From positions 1-37,849 of the forward strand of contig JACQTF010000223.1 of assembly GCA_016210925.1 (NCBI GenBank): DNA of 37,849 nt, written 5' to 3'. Positions 7,641-16,817 of this stretch are shown piece by piece. The notes below the pieces were generated by a model. The model worked only from the letters and a program-made list of their open reading frames with translations. It was not told the origin of the DNA and made no database searches. Source of the DNA: Acidobacteriota bacterium. GTDB lineage: Bacteria; Acidobacteriota; UBA6911; JACQTF01. A program made the position numbers and the translations under genes. The first letter of the stretch is position 1, and each line of letters begins with the position of its first letter.

Positions 7641-9404
7641 TTACGTTCGCTCCAATTCCAGGAGCTGCCGGTTCAGATCCCTTTTTTCCTCCAGCAGCTG
7701 CACCAACGAAATTTCGTCCCGTGAGGCTTCCGCCAGCCGGATTTTCTCCTGCACCCGGTTGGACGCGTTCTCCAGCTGTATCTTTCTTAGAGCCCGAACA
7801 CAGCTTCCGGCGAGTTCGGGAGAAATAGAAATAGCTCCTTCTTGGAGCAGGATTCTCTCCAGAAGAAGCCCCTCTTCGCTGTCGCCTAAGATTTCTTTCA
7901 ACCGAAAGTAGTCGACACCTTTCCCGGCATTGTACAAATCCATTATACCGCAAAAGATGGCTCTCGTGCGCAATCCCTCGAACGACATGTCCGAAAGCAA
8001 AGGCAATGTTTTCAAACGGATATCCTGGTCCTCCAGCAAAATTTTGATCAGATGCCTTTCGGCAGGCTTCACGTCGATGTCGGTCAGAAGTCGGTCCGCG
8101 CTGATGTTGGTTTTTCGAGCCGCGACCGCCTTCCTCACCTCTGCAAGTACAAGTTGATCCTCGATTTCCAGCTTTCGCGAGAGCCGCGTGACATATTCCG
8201 CGCGTTCCACACGGTTCTCCAGCTTACTGAGGTAAGGGAGGACTGCGTTGAGCACGTTAACTTTGGCTCTGGGAGAGGCCGGGGTTCGCTCCGCCCGAAT
8301 CGCCTTTTCTAACACAAAGTCCAGATAAGGAACAGAGTTTCTCAACTCCTCCCGATACTTTCCAATCCCGAAATCCCGCACGAAACTGTCAGGATCGCGA
8401 CCCTGCGGCAATCGAACCACATTGACTCGAAAGCCTTCTTCCAAAAACAGATCGAGGCTTCTTTGGGTGGCCGAAAGGCCAGCGGCATCCGGGTCGAAAT
8501 TTACCAGAATATTACGAGTATGCCGGCCCAGAAGTTTCACCTGCGGCGGGGTCAGACTGGTGCCCAGGGAAGCCACCACATTCGTGGTCCCATGCTGGTA
8601 GGGAACCAGCAGATCGAAATAGCCCTCGACCAGGATCGCAAAATCGGCCCGCCGAATGGCCTCCTTGGAAAGGTTCAAGCCGTAGAGATGGTGTCCTTTG
8701 GTGAAAACCGGTGACTCGGGGGAATTCAGGTATTTCGGCAGGCCCTCCCCCAGAATCCGTCCGCCAAAGGCGACCACCCGGTTCGACAAGTCGAAGATCG
8801 GAAACATGACGCGGTTCCGAAACTTGTCCAGGATGCCCTCTCCGCTGTCGGAGCGCCGGAGCAGCCCTCCCTGTTCCAGCACCGAAAGAGAATACCCTGA
8901 CCCCTGGAGGACCTGGATCAAGCGCACTCCGGAGGACGGCGCGTACCCCAGGCGGAATTTCTCGACCGTCTCGGGCGATATCTGGCGCTCCTCCAGGTAC
9001 TCCCGGGCCATCCGGCCTTCGTCGGAGCGCAAACACTGCTGAAAAAACCTCGCCGCATCTTCCAGGGCCGCCAGAATTTTTTCTTTGACACCGGCTCCAG
9101 GCGCCGGCTCCGATTTGGGCAGCGGGATGCCATTCTTTTCCGCCAGCCGTCGTACTGCTTCCGGAAATTCCAGCCGCTCCATGAGCATGAGGAACTTGAA
9201 CGCATCGCCCCCCACCCCGCACCCAAAGCAATGGAAGATCTGCTTGTCGTCGTTCACGTTGAATGAAGGTGTCTTTTCCGAGTGGAACGGGCAGAGCCCC
9301 ACGTGATTCCGGCCTCGTTTTCGGAGACGGACATACTCCGAGACCAACGACACGATGTTGGCCGTGTTCCGAACCTCCTGGAGGAAGGCGTCTGGGAAGA
9401 TCAT
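7641..9404 (-). CDS. dnaG: DNA primase DnaG
   Basis: 587 aa, synthesises RNA primers at the replication fork. The N-terminal CHC2 zinc-binding domain has C38, H41, C59 and C62 (CPFHSEKTPSF, then FHCFGCGVGGD). The RNA polymerase basic motif region is seen at KYLNSPESPVFTKG. The TOPRIM core shows ILVEGYFDLL near residue 255 and NFDPDAAG near 302, with ASLGTSLT between. The C-terminal third is helical and divergent, as usual for the DnaB-interaction domain. The length is normal for the family. It sits 28 bp downstream of mutS2 and 33 bp upstream of rpoD, so the three are very likely cotranscribed. Confidence 0.97.
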   Translation of the reverse strand: MIFPDAFLQEVRNTANIVSLVSEYVRLRKRGRNHVGLCPFHSEKTPSFNVNDDKQIFHCFGCGVGGDAFKFLMLMERLEFPEAVRRLAEKNGIPLPKSEPAPGAGVKEKILAALEDAARFFQQCLRSDEGRMAREYLEERQISPETVEKFRLGYAPSSGVRLIQVLQGSGYSLSVLEQGGLLRRSDSGEGILDKFRNRVMFPIFDLSNRVVAFGGRILGEGLPKYLNSPESPVFTKGHHLYGLNLSKEAIRRADFAILVEGYFDLLVPYQHGTTNVVASLGTSLTPPQVKLLGRHTRNILVNFDPDAAGLSATQRSLDLFLEEGFRVNVVRLPQGRDPDSFVRDFGIGKYREELRNSVPYLDFVLEKAIRAERTPASPRAKVNVLNAVLPYLSKLENRVERAEYVTRLSRKLEIEDQLVLAEVRKAVAARKTNISADRLLTDIDVKPAERHLIKILLEDQDIRLKTLPLLSDMSFEGLRTRAIFCGIMDLYNAGKGVDYFRLKEILGDSEEGLLLERILLQEGAISISPELAGSCVRALRKIQLENASNRVQEKIRLAEASRDEISLVQLLEEKRDLNRQLLELERT

Positions 9405-9432
9405 CTCTGCGCTCCGGACGCGGCTGGAGCCT

Positions 9433-11784
9433 TTAGAGTCTCAATTCCGCGATGGTGGCTCCCGTACCGCCCTGGGCCGGGGGTGCGGGATAATGGCGGT
9501 CCACCTGGGGATGCTGCGAAAGAAACTCGCGGACGGCACTCCTGAGTCTTCCGGTACCGTGGCCATGAACGATCCGGACCTGGTCGAGATGACCCACGAA
9601 GGCCCGATCCAGAAATTTGTCCAGTCGTTCCAGCCCTTCCTGGACAGTACAGCCCAGCAAGTTCAATTCGTGAGGCGCCTCCTCCTCGGCCAAATGAAGG
9701 GACACGCTGGCCGGCAGGCGCGTCTCCTTGGGCACGGGCGCGGGCTCGCAGCGCTTGAGTTGGGAAACGGACACTTCCACTCGCTTGTTTCCCACACGGA
9801 CCTGCACCGCGCCATCGTCGCGGACCTTCTCGACCCGGCCCCGCAGGGCCAGGTCCCGAATCTCCACCGTATCTCCCTCGCGGAGGTCTTCTCCGGATAG
9901 CGCCTGCTCCCGCTGGCCAAATTCCCCCGCCAGCTTTTGCTTCAAATAGCGCGCCTTCCGCCCCGCCTCCCGGCGCTGTTCCGCAGCCAGCGCCTTGTCC
10001 CGCAGGCTCTTCAAGAACGTTTCCGTTTCCTCCTGGAACCGCCGGGCCAGGTTCTCCAACTCCCGGGCGTTCTTCCGATCCAGCTCCTCTTCCTTTCTAC
10101 GATAATCCGCTTCCAGCTTGGCTCGGCGACGTTCCACGGCTTCCATCTGTACTTGGAGGACATCCCTCAAGGAAGCTGCCTCCTCGCGGATGGACTTGAT
10201 TTGGGAAAGATATCTCTCCTCTTCCTGCTCCCGCGGATCCAGGAGGCGCCGGGCCTCCTGGATGATCTCGCGGTCCAGACCGAGGCGCGATGCGATCTCG
10301 ATGCCGCTGGAACTTCCGGCGACGCCCGGGATCAATCGGAACGTGGGCGCCAGGGAGACCTCATCGAACTCCATGGCGGCATTGAGGACACCGGGGGTGG
10401 AGAATCCATAACTCTTCAAACCGCCGTGGTGGGTGGTGGCGACCACCCACGCCCCGCGCCGGCGAAAGTAGTCGATGAGGGAGATCCCCAGTGCCACCCC
10501 ATGGGAGGGATCGGTGCCTGTCCCTACTTCGTCCAGCAAAACCAGAGCCCGGTTCCGGAAGGCGCTGGTCATGTGTGCGATCCGAAGGATGTGGGACGAG
10601 AAGGTGCTGAGGTTCGCTGCAATGGACTGGTGATCCCCGATGTCGGCCAGGACTTGTGGAAAGACCGCCAGCTCCGCTCGCTGGGCCGGGACGTGGAGGC
10701 CAGTCTGAGCCATCAGAGTCAACAGGCCGATGGTCTTCAGAGCCACCGTCTTCCCGCCCGCGTTGGGACCGCTGAGGATGAGCACCTGCGTCTCCCGGCC
10801 CATGGTGACGTTCATGGGAACCACCGGTCGGCCCAGCGGACGCAGGGCCGCCTCCAGCAACGGATGCCGGGCGCCCTCCAGCTCAATGATCGCCTCCTCG
10901 TTCATCCGGGGCTCGTTGCACTGGAAAGTCCGGCTCAGGGCGGCCCGGGCGAAGAGGGCGTCCAGCTCGGCCACGAGTTCCCCCGCCGCCGTGAGCTCCC
11001 GCCGAACCGCGCGGAACATCTCCGTCCAGCACTGGAGGATGCGCGCAACCTCCTCCCGCTCCATCTCTCGCAACCGCACCAGCTCGTTGTTCAGGTCGAT
11101 GGTCACCAGGGGCTCCAGGAAGACCGTGTGTCCCGTGGATGAAGCGGCGTGGATCACTCCCGGGATGGTCCTCTGGTGCTCGGACTTGATGGGCAGCACG
11201 AACCGGCCGTTGCGAATGGTGACGTAAAGATCTTGCAGGACCTTGTCTGTGTCCTCCCGCTTGAGAAAGCTTTCCAGTTCCACCTTGAGCCTGGCCTGCA
11301 TCCGCTGGATTTCGACGCGGATCTCCTTCAAGTCCGGGCTGGCGAAGTCCTCGATCACGCCCGTGGCCAGCAACTTTCCCCGGATGGCCGCCAAGATTCC
11401 CTTGAACTCCGGCAGCGCCTCCGCCAGGGAGCCCAGCAGGGGAAAGAACGCCACCTCGCGCCGGAGGCGCTTCCGCACCTCGTCGGCCACCTGCGCCAGC
11501 TGCAGTAGTTGATAGATCTCCAGCGGCTCCAGACATGAGCCGTCGATTCCCAGGCGTTCCAACAGCAGGGCCGGGTCGCGGCTGTCCTCCAACGGCAACT
11601 TCCCCTGCTCGGAAGTCCAACGGACCCCCTCGGTGGTCTTCGCCAGCTCCAGGCGGACGCGCTCCAAGTCGTTCCAGGGTGCCGTCTCCTGGATCTTCTT
11701 TTTGCCCAGCTCGGACTGGGCGTAGGGCAGGAGCAGGGACTTTAGTTGGTCGAATTCCAGGGCCGAAAGGGTGGCTCTATCCAT
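9433..11784 (-). CDS. mutS2: MutS2 endonuclease/ATPase with Smr domain
   Basis: 783 aa. MutS2 lacks the mismatch-recognition domain of MutS and acts on branched DNA and, in some bacteria, on collided ribosomes. Seen here: core and lever helices with NGRFVLPIKSEHQ; Walker A LSGPNAGGKT (about residue 341); Walker B LVLLDEVGTGTDP (about 418); the long charged coiled coil at about 500-620 (KOW/linker region); and a C-terminal Smr domain (about 700-783) with HGHGTGRLR. The first Smr motif reads LNLLG instead of the usual LDLRG, so Smr nuclease activity may be altered. The ATG has little Shine-Dalgarno but lies only about 10 nt after the predicted transcription start, so initiation on a very short leader is likely. 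Confidence 0.96.
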   Translation of the reverse strand: MDRATLSALEFDQLKSLLLPYAQSELGKKKIQETAPWNDLERVRLELAKTTEGVRWTSEQGKLPLEDSRDPALLLERLGIDGSCLEPLEIYQLLQLAQVADEVRKRLRREVAFFPLLGSLAEALPEFKGILAAIRGKLLATGVIEDFASPDLKEIRVEIQRMQARLKVELESFLKREDTDKVLQDLYVTIRNGRFVLPIKSEHQRTIPGVIHAASSTGHTVFLEPLVTIDLNNELVRLREMEREEVARILQCWTEMFRAVRRELTAAGELVAELDALFARAALSRTFQCNEPRMNEEAIIELEGARHPLLEAALRPLGRPVVPMNVTMGRETQVLILSGPNAGGKTVALKTIGLLTLMAQTGLHVPAQRAELAVFPQVLADIGDHQSIAANLSTFSSHILRIAHMTSAFRNRALVLLDEVGTGTDPSHGVALGISLIDYFRRRGAWVVATTHHGGLKSYGFSTPGVLNAAMEFDEVSLAPTFRLIPGVAGSSSGIEIASRLGLDREIIQEARRLLDPREQEEERYLSQIKSIREEAASLRDVLQVQMEAVERRRAKLEADYRRKEEELDRKNARELENLARRFQEETETFLKSLRDKALAAEQRREAGRKARYLKQKLAGEFGQREQALSGEDLREGDTVEIRDLALRGRVEKVRDDGAVQVRVGNKRVEVSVSQLKRCEPAPVPKETRLPASVSLHLAEEEAPHELNLLGCTVQEGLERLDKFLDRAFVGHLDQVRIVHGHGTGRLRSAVREFLSQHPQVDRHYPAPPAQGGTGATIAELRL

Positions 11785-11801
11785 CTGGATCGGGTGAAGA
11801 C

Positions 11802-11830
11802 ATTATAGGGTTGGAGACCCGGCCTGACAA
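11802..11830 (-). promoter_or_regulatory. Strong sigma-70 promoter for mutS2-dnaG-rpoD
   Basis: On the minus strand TTGTCA (11825-11830), a 17-bp spacer and a perfect TATAAT (11802-11807). The expected start of transcription is near 11795, leaving a leader of only about 10 nt before the mutS2 ATG. It is the best-matching promoter in the window and would drive expression of the housekeeping sigma factor itself. Confidence 0.78.
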
Positions 11831-11844
11831 CCGTCTCTCCTCTC

Positions 11845-11946
11845 GTGCCGTTCCAACTTGATCCGACAAAGATCAAGCAGGATTCTCGATCCAAAGCATG
11901 AGGGGTCCGCCAACGGTTGCTTTGTCTCAATAAGTTGGAACGGCAC
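11845..11946. repeat. 102-bp element bounded by perfect 15-bp inverted repeats
   Basis: GTGCCGTTCCAACTT (11845-11859) and its exact reverse complement (11932-11946) enclose 72 bp. A second small dyad (CTTGATC 11857-11863, GATCAAG 11871-11877) lies inside. No target-site duplication is visible and there is no coding capacity. It lies between larB and the mutS2 promoter. It could be a miniature inverted-repeat element, a folded RNA, or a binding site. Confidence 0.75.
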
Positions 11947-11967
11947 TCGTCTGTCGTGGCCTGGTTC

Positions 11968-12720
11968 TCAGGACGTTTTGCGATTGATGAGGGAGGCAAT
12001 GTAGCCGGCGCCGAATCCGTTGTCGATGTTCACCACGGCCACGTTGGAGGCGCAAGAATTGAGCATCCCCAGGAGGGCTGTCAACCCACCAAAAGACGAG
12101 CCGTATCCTACGCTGCTGGGGACAGCGATGACGGGAACGCCGACGAGGCCTCCCACAATGCTGGGCAAAGCACCTTCCATCCCCGCCACCACAATGATCA
12201 CCCGGCACGCGCTCAGCCGCTCCCGCTCGCTGAACAGGCGGTGGATGCCCGCCACGCCCACATCGTAGAGGGTCTCTACTGTATTTCCCATCGCGCGGGC
12301 TGTGATAGCCGCCTCCTCCGCGACGGGGATGTCCGACGTACCCGCGGTGATCAACAGGATGGAACCGATGCCGTAAATGGTCTTGTCGCGGAGGACGGTG
12401 ATGGCCCGGGCCTGGGGATGAAACTCCGCCTCGGGCGCCACCTCTCGGACCTTGTTGTGGATCTCCGGGCCGGACCGGGTGATCAGGACGTTGTCGTTGT
12501 CCAGGAGGAGCCGGGAGACGATGGCAGCCACCTGATCCGGCGTTTTGCCGGTTCCAAGGACCACCTCGGGAAACCCGTGACGCAGCGCACGATGATGGTC
12601 GACCCGCGCGAACCCCAGATCCTCGTAAGGGAGAAGCTTGAAGCGGTCCAACGCCTGATCGACGGAAATCCGTCCTGCTTCTAAGTCCGTCAGGATGCTC
12701 CTGAGCTGAGAGAGATTCAT
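11968..12720 (-). CDS. larB: LarB, nickel-pincer nucleotide cofactor biosynthesis carboxylase
   Basis: 250 aa. LarB carboxylates and hydrolyses nicotinic acid adenine dinucleotide to pyridinium-3,5-biscarboxylic acid mononucleotide, the first step to the nickel-pincer cofactor of lactate racemase and related enzymes. The N-terminal half has [12 protein letters not shown] and [17 protein letters not shown]. The C-terminal half is the PurE-like domain with [50 protein letters not shown] and [10 protein letters not shown]. Length and motifs match LarB throughout. No larA, larC or larE lies in this window, so the rest of the pathway must be elsewhere or the gene is an orphan. Heptamer element C separates it from pnp upstream. 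Confidence 0.93.
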   Translation of the reverse strand: MNLSQLRSILTDLEAGRISVDQALDRFKLLPYEDLGFARVDHHRALRHGFPEVVLGTGKTPDQVAAIVSRLLLDNDNVLITRSGPEIHNKVREVAPEAEFHPQARAITVLRDKTIYGIGSILLITAGTSDIPVAEEAAITARAMGNTVETLYDVGVAGIHRLFSERERLSACRVIIVVAGMEGALPSIVGGLVGVPVIAVPSSVGYGSSFGGLTALLGMLNSCASNVAVVNIDNGFGAGYIASLINRKTS

Positions 12721-12723
12721 GGG

Positions 12724-12829
12724 TAAGAAACCTTAAACTCTCAAACCTGAAACCTGAGACCCGAAACTAAGCGTCCAGCCCCGGAGTTCTTAGTTTCAGG
12801 TTTCAAGTTTCAGAGTTTTAGGTTTCTTA
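12724..12829. repeat. Heptamer inverted-repeat element C
   Basis: An imperfect hairpin of about 40 bp built from AAACCTGA / GTTTCAG-type 7-mers. The arms are 12724-12771 and 12786-12829, and the loop-proximal 9 bp (GAAACTAAG 12763-12771, CTTAGTTTC 12789-12797) are perfect. It fills the whole gap between larB and pnp and abuts the pnp stop codon. Confidence 0.85.
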
Positions 12830-14980
12830 ATAACGGCGGTGACCTCGCCGTTCTCTCTCCCGGTGGGGCCGCGGTTCCGGACGTGGCTCGTCCTTTTCCC
12901 CCCGCTGCTCCCGCAGGACTGACTTGTGGCTCAGCCGGATCCGATTCTGGGCATCGATGTTGATCACCTTGACCAGAACTTCCTGACCCTCCGTCAGCTC
13001 GTCCCGAATGCTCCTGATGCGTCGCTCGGCCACTTCCGAGATGTGGAGCAGCCCTTCGGTGCCGGGGAAGATTTCCACGAACGCTCCGAAATCGGCGATG
13101 CGCACCACCTTGCCCAGGTACGTTTTCCCCAGCTCGGCCTCGGCGGTGAGCATTCTCACTTCCTGGATGGCTTTTTGAGCTGCGACCTCGTCCTGAGCCG
13201 CGATGAAGATCCGGCCGTCATCCTCGATGTCGATCTTGACGCCCGTGCGCTCGGTGATGCCGCGGATGACCTTGCCGCCGGGACCGATGACAGCGCCGAT
13301 CTTCTCCACCGGAATCTGGATGGTGTAGATCCTCGGTGCATAGGGAGATATCTCAGGCCGGGGCGCGGAGATCGTCTCCAGCATTTTTTCAAGGATGTAG
13401 AGGCGGCCCTCCTTGGCCTGCTGCAGGGCCTCGTACATGATCTCCGGCGTGATGCCGGAAATCTTGATGTCCATCTGCAGGGCGGTAATGCCCCGGGCGG
13501 TGCCAGCCACCTTGAAATCCATGTCGCCATAATGATCTTCCAATCCCGCAATGTCCGACAGGATGGCGTAGCGACCCTTCTCCTTGACCAGTCCCATCGC
13601 CACGCCGGCGACGGGACCCTTGATCGGAACCCCCGCGTCCATCAAGGCCAGGATGCCACCGCACACGGTGGCCATGGACGAAGACCCGTTCGACTCCAAG
13701 ATGTCCGAAACGACCCGGATCGTGTAAGGGAAGTCGTTCTCGTCGGGAATGACAGAGGCGATGGCCCGTTCCGCCAGAGCCCCATGCCCGATCTCCCGTC
13801 TGCCGGGGCCTCGCAGGAAGGCCACCTCGCCCACCGAAAAGGGCGGGAAGTTGTAGTGCAGCATGAAGCGCTTGAAGGCGTCGCCCTCGTACGTGTCCAG
13901 CCGTTGAACGTCCTCGCCGGTCCCCAACGTCGCAGTGACCAGCGCCTGGGTCTCGCCTCGGGTGAAAAGGGCTGAGCCATGGGTTCGCGGCAGGAAACCC
14001 ACCTCGGTGGTGATGGTCCGGATGGCGTGGAACTCCCGTCCATCGGGTCGTCGGTTTTCGCTCAGGATGCCTTCCCTGAATAGCTTCTCCTTGATTTGTT
14101 CGAACAGATGCCCGGCTTCCAGGCGTTTCTCCAGGTCCTCCGCCGGGAAAGACTCAACCAATTCGGACTTGAGTTGGTCCATGCGGGAGTAGCTGGCCTG
14201 TTTGCCAGGCGCGTAGATGGCCTCCCGTAACGATGGGCTGACCTGAGCTTCCAGCTCCCTGTAGAACTCCGCGTTCACCCGTTTGGGGATCACCTCTCGC
14301 TTTCGAATCCCGATCTCCTGGAACAGCTCTCTTTCCAACTGGACGATCTGCCGGATGTGGTCGTGAGCGAAGCGCAGGGCATCCACAATGACCTCCTCGG
14401 ACACCTCCTTCGCTCGCGCCTCCACCATCATGATGGCTTCTTCCGAGCCAGCCACCACCAGACTCAGGCGGCTCTGCTTCAGTTGGCTGTTAGTGGGATT
14501 GATGACCAGGGCGTCTTCCACCAGGCCCACCCGGACCCCCGCGATGGGGGTGAAAAATGGGATGTCGGAGCAAAATAGCGCGGCAGATGCCCCTGTCATG
14601 CCCACCACGTCCGGGTCGTTCTCCACGTCAGCGCTCAAGACCAGTGCGATCACCTGGGTTTCACACCGGAAGCCCTCCGGGAACAGCGGCCGAAGCGGCC
14701 GGTCAATCTGGCGGCTGGTGATGATTTCTTTCTCCGTGGGTCTTCCTTCCCGTTTGAAGAATCCCCCGGGAATCCGACCCGCGGCATAGTTGTACTCCCG
14801 GTAATCCACCGTGAGCGGGAAAAAGTCGATGCCTTCCCTCGCTTGCATCTCCGCGCACGCGGTCACGAGAACCACGGTCTCGCCATAGCGAACCAGGGCG
14901 GCCCCATTGGCCTGTTTGGCCATTTTGCCCATTTCGATTGAGAATTCCCTCCCACCGAGATTCATGCTTTTTCTGTACAT
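12827..14980 (-). CDS. pnp: Polyribonucleotide nucleotidyltransferase (PNPase)
   Basis: 717 aa, a 3'-to-5' phosphorolytic exoribonuclease and degradosome component. It has two RNase PH-like domains: the first around residues 1-220, the second around 310-540 with GRRE(I)GHGALAERA and [20 protein letters not shown]. They flank the helical domain. A KH domain follows at about 555-620 ([15 protein letters not shown]), then an S1 domain at about 625-695 ([26 protein letters not shown]). The protein ends in an Arg/Glu-rich tail. The ATG at 14980 has an excellent GAGGAGGAG site about 8 bp upstream. It follows rpsO, the classical rpsO-pnp order. Confidence 0.98.
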   Translation of the reverse strand: MYRKSMNLGGREFSIEMGKMAKQANGAALVRYGETVVLVTACAEMQAREGIDFFPLTVDYREYNYAAGRIPGGFFKREGRPTEKEIITSRQIDRPLRPLFPEGFRCETQVIALVLSADVENDPDVVGMTGASAALFCSDIPFFTPIAGVRVGLVEDALVINPTNSQLKQSRLSLVVAGSEEAIMMVEARAKEVSEEVIVDALRFAHDHIRQIVQLERELFQEIGIRKREVIPKRVNAEFYRELEAQVSPSLREAIYAPGKQASYSRMDQLKSELVESFPAEDLEKRLEAGHLFEQIKEKLFREGILSENRRPDGREFHAIRTITTEVGFLPRTHGSALFTRGETQALVTATLGTGEDVQRLDTYEGDAFKRFMLHYNFPPFSVGEVAFLRGPGRREIGHGALAERAIASVIPDENDFPYTIRVVSDILESNGSSSMATVCGGILALMDAGVPIKGPVAGVAMGLVKEKGRYAILSDIAGLEDHYGDMDFKVAGTARGITALQMDIKISGITPEIMYEALQQAKEGRLYILEKMLETISAPRPEISPYAPRIYTIQIPVEKIGAVIGPGGKVIRGITERTGVKIDIEDDGRIFIAAQDEVAAQKAIQEVRMLTAEAELGKTYLGKVVRIADFGAFVEIFPGTEGLLHISEVAERRIRSIRDELTEGQEVLVKVINIDAQNRIRLSHKSVLREQRGEKDEPRPEPRPHRERERRGHRRY

Positions 14981-15149
14981 TTCTCACTCCTCCTCACGCG
15001 GACCGCGGGCCAATCTCGTGCGCAAGCCAAACACCCATTGCTTCATAAGGGGAATTTCTTGGAAGGAGGAAAAGCAGGTAGGCGCTCCGCCGCCGCGAAT
15101 CTGACAAGGTCGCTCAGGAATGAACCATCTTCTGAGGCGGACAACGCGG

Positions 15150-15419
15150 CTATTTTCGTAATCCCAACTTGTCGATGACTTCCCGATACCGACCCCCGTT
15201 GTGGGCTCTCAGGTACTCCAACAACCGACGGCGCTTCCCCACCAGCATCAACAGCCCACGTCGAGAATCATGATCCTTTTTGTGTGTTTTCAAGTGCTCG
15301 GTGAGATAGTTGATCCGCTCACTGAGGATCGCGATCTGCACCTCCGGGGATCCGGTATCCGAATCGTGTTTCCGAAAGGTGCTAATGATATGAGTCTTGC
15401 TGTCCTTCGTGAGTGGCAA
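15150..15419 (-). CDS. rpsO: 30S ribosomal protein S15
   Basis: 89 aa, exactly the usual S15 length, beginning [13 protein letters not shown]. The diagnostic core is present: [43 protein letters not shown] and a C-terminal KLGLRK. The start is a TTG at 15417-15419 with AAAAAGGAG about 10 bp upstream. A longer frame from a GTG at 15446 would run through this ribosome site and adds nine residues not seen in the family, so it is rejected. S15 binds the 16S rRNA central domain early in 30S assembly and in many bacteria represses its own mRNA. Confidence 0.96.
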   Translation of the reverse strand: MPLTKDSKTHIISTFRKHDSDTGSPEVQIAILSERINYLTEHLKTHKKDHDSRRGLLMLVGKRRRLLEYLRAHNGGRYREVIDKLGLRK

Positions 15420-15574
15420 AGCGCCCCCGCTCCTTTTTCTGCGCACGTCTCTGGAACGAACTCAATTTAAAACATAACAAAAGCCGGGACGCAAGTAAAG
15501 AAGATTCCCGGAGGCAAGAGGGACCCCTGTCGGCAACCGCCCGGCGTTCGGCACCTGCCGGGGAAAGGCCGTTT

Positions 15575-16453
15575 CTACAACACCACGTCGGGGCACAGCA
15601 AGACCTGAGAGCCCCCGCCCCGCCACTTGCCGATTCCCACCAGATCTCCCCGGGCATCCACCACGCGACAATAGGGGCCCGGTCCCGACGGCTGTGCCAC
15701 GAGCACCTTCCCACCGTGGGAAAACAAGCGGAGGGTCCGGCCCTCCACTTCCACGGCGGGAAACTTGAGCAGGATCGCCCTCAAGGGTAGAATGTGCCTC
15801 AAGAGTTCCTCCGGACCCATCTCGTCCAGGTTGACCGCCTGCTCCAGGGTGAACTCACCCGAACGCAAGCGTTTCAACCCTTCCAAATGGGCCCCACAAT
15901 CAAGTTCCTGCCCGATCTCGTGAGCAATGGCCCGAATGTAGGTTCCAGCGGAACAGGTGATCTCGAAGTGGGCCCGGTCTTTCTCCACGCCCAGCAACTC
16001 CAGGCGATACACCCTGACGCTCACCGGCGACAGAGTCTTGGGATGGCCCTTGCGAGCGTACTGGTACAAGGGCCGGCCCGCCAGCTTCTTGGCGGAATAC
16101 GCCGGAGGGACTTGGCGAATCTCCCCGCGAAATTTCTCGAAGATCGGAAGCAAAGGCTCGGGCGAGAGCGTGACGGGTCGGACTGGCGACGTGGGCTCGC
16201 CCATCCGGTCGTAGGTGGAAGTGGAAAATCCAAACCGCATCACGCCGCGGTACGACTTATCGGCCCCAATGAGATATTGGACCAGCCGCGTCGCCTTCCC
16301 AATGCACAGGGGAAGGACACCGGTCGCAATGGGATCCAGAGTCCCCGTATGACCGATCCGGCGAACCTTAAGGAGCTTTCGAGCTCGAGCCACGGCATCG
16401 TGGGAAGTCCAGCCCACGGGCTTATCCACTACCAGCACGCCATCGAGAGACAT
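15575..16453 (-). CDS. truB: tRNA pseudouridine(55) synthase TruB
   Basis: 292 aa. Makes pseudouridine-55 in the T loop of tRNAs. The N-terminal KPVGWTSHD and the catalytic motif GHTGTLDPIATGVL (catalytic Asp is D40) are intact. Further family blocks are KSYRGVMRFG, VPPAYSAKKLAGRPLYQYAR and SAGTYIRAIAHEIG. The C-terminus carries a PUA-like domain (about 230-290). It is the first gene of the truB-rpsO-pnp segment and is divergent from the pal-type gene, so it needs its own promoter in the 16454-16540 region. Confidence 0.97.
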   Translation of the reverse strand: MSLDGVLVVDKPVGWTSHDAVARARKLLKVRRIGHTGTLDPIATGVLPLCIGKATRLVQYLIGADKSYRGVMRFGFSTSTYDRMGEPTSPVRPVTLSPEPLLPIFEKFRGEIRQVPPAYSAKKLAGRPLYQYARKGHPKTLSPVSVRVYRLELLGVEKDRAHFEITCSAGTYIRAIAHEIGQELDCGAHLEGLKRLRSGEFTLEQAVNLDEMGPEELLRHILPLRAILLKFPAVEVEGRTLRLFSHGGKVLVAQPSGPGPYCRVVDARGDLVGIGKWRGGGSQVLLCPDVVL

Positions 16454-16817
16454 CGGGGTCAGGCAGGAGTCGGCGGGCCCATCTCACCCACGCTCGAGCG
16501 AAACGAGCACATGCTGGACGCAGGACGAAAATGAAAAATCATTGACAGCCCGCCGTCGATCTCTTAATATCAATTTTTTCAATGGGTTCGAAACGGGACC
16601 CTGGAACTTCTTTCCCGAGGCGGGCGTTCCGCCGCGCTCCGCGCTCTTGGAACCTTAGTTGCTTAACGGGAAGTGACGGACAACAAAGGTTTATTTATAC
16701 GCGATCCCCAAAAGCCTATCAACCCTTTTTCCACGATCCGATGGTCTTCAGGCCGGAGAGGTCCCGGCTTCGGGAACTGAAAAAGCTCTGCGCCAAAGAC
16801 CGGGATGGGAGGTAACA
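16454..16817. other. 364-bp divergent intergenic region between truB and the OmpA-family gene
   Basis: It holds the promoter at 16542-16570 for the rightward gene and a leader of about 240 nt. A small GCTCG/CGAGC dyad lies near 16492-16508. A 77-codon frame at 16582-16815 has no ribosome site or recognisable sequence and is probably leader. I see no riboswitch I can name in this leader. No clear truB promoter can be picked out. Confidence 0.55.
16542..16570 (+). promoter_or_regulatory. Sigma-70 promoter for the OmpA/Pal-type gene
   Basis: A perfect TTGACA (16542-16547), a 17-bp spacer and TAATAT (16565-16570), in an AT-rich pocket unlike the surrounding DNA. Transcription would start near 16577, about 240 nt before the ATG, leaving room for leader regulation. 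Confidence 0.65.

Noticed and set aside
15420-15446. GTG start for rpsO at 15446
   Set aside because: It would place the AAAAAGGAG ribosome site inside the coding region and give nine residues foreign to S15. The TTG at 15419 yields the standard 89 residues.
16582-16815. 77-codon frame ending just before the OmpA-family gene
   Set aside because: No ribosome site, no family resemblance and a Pro/Arg/Ser-rich composition. It lies within the leader of a promoter-driven gene.
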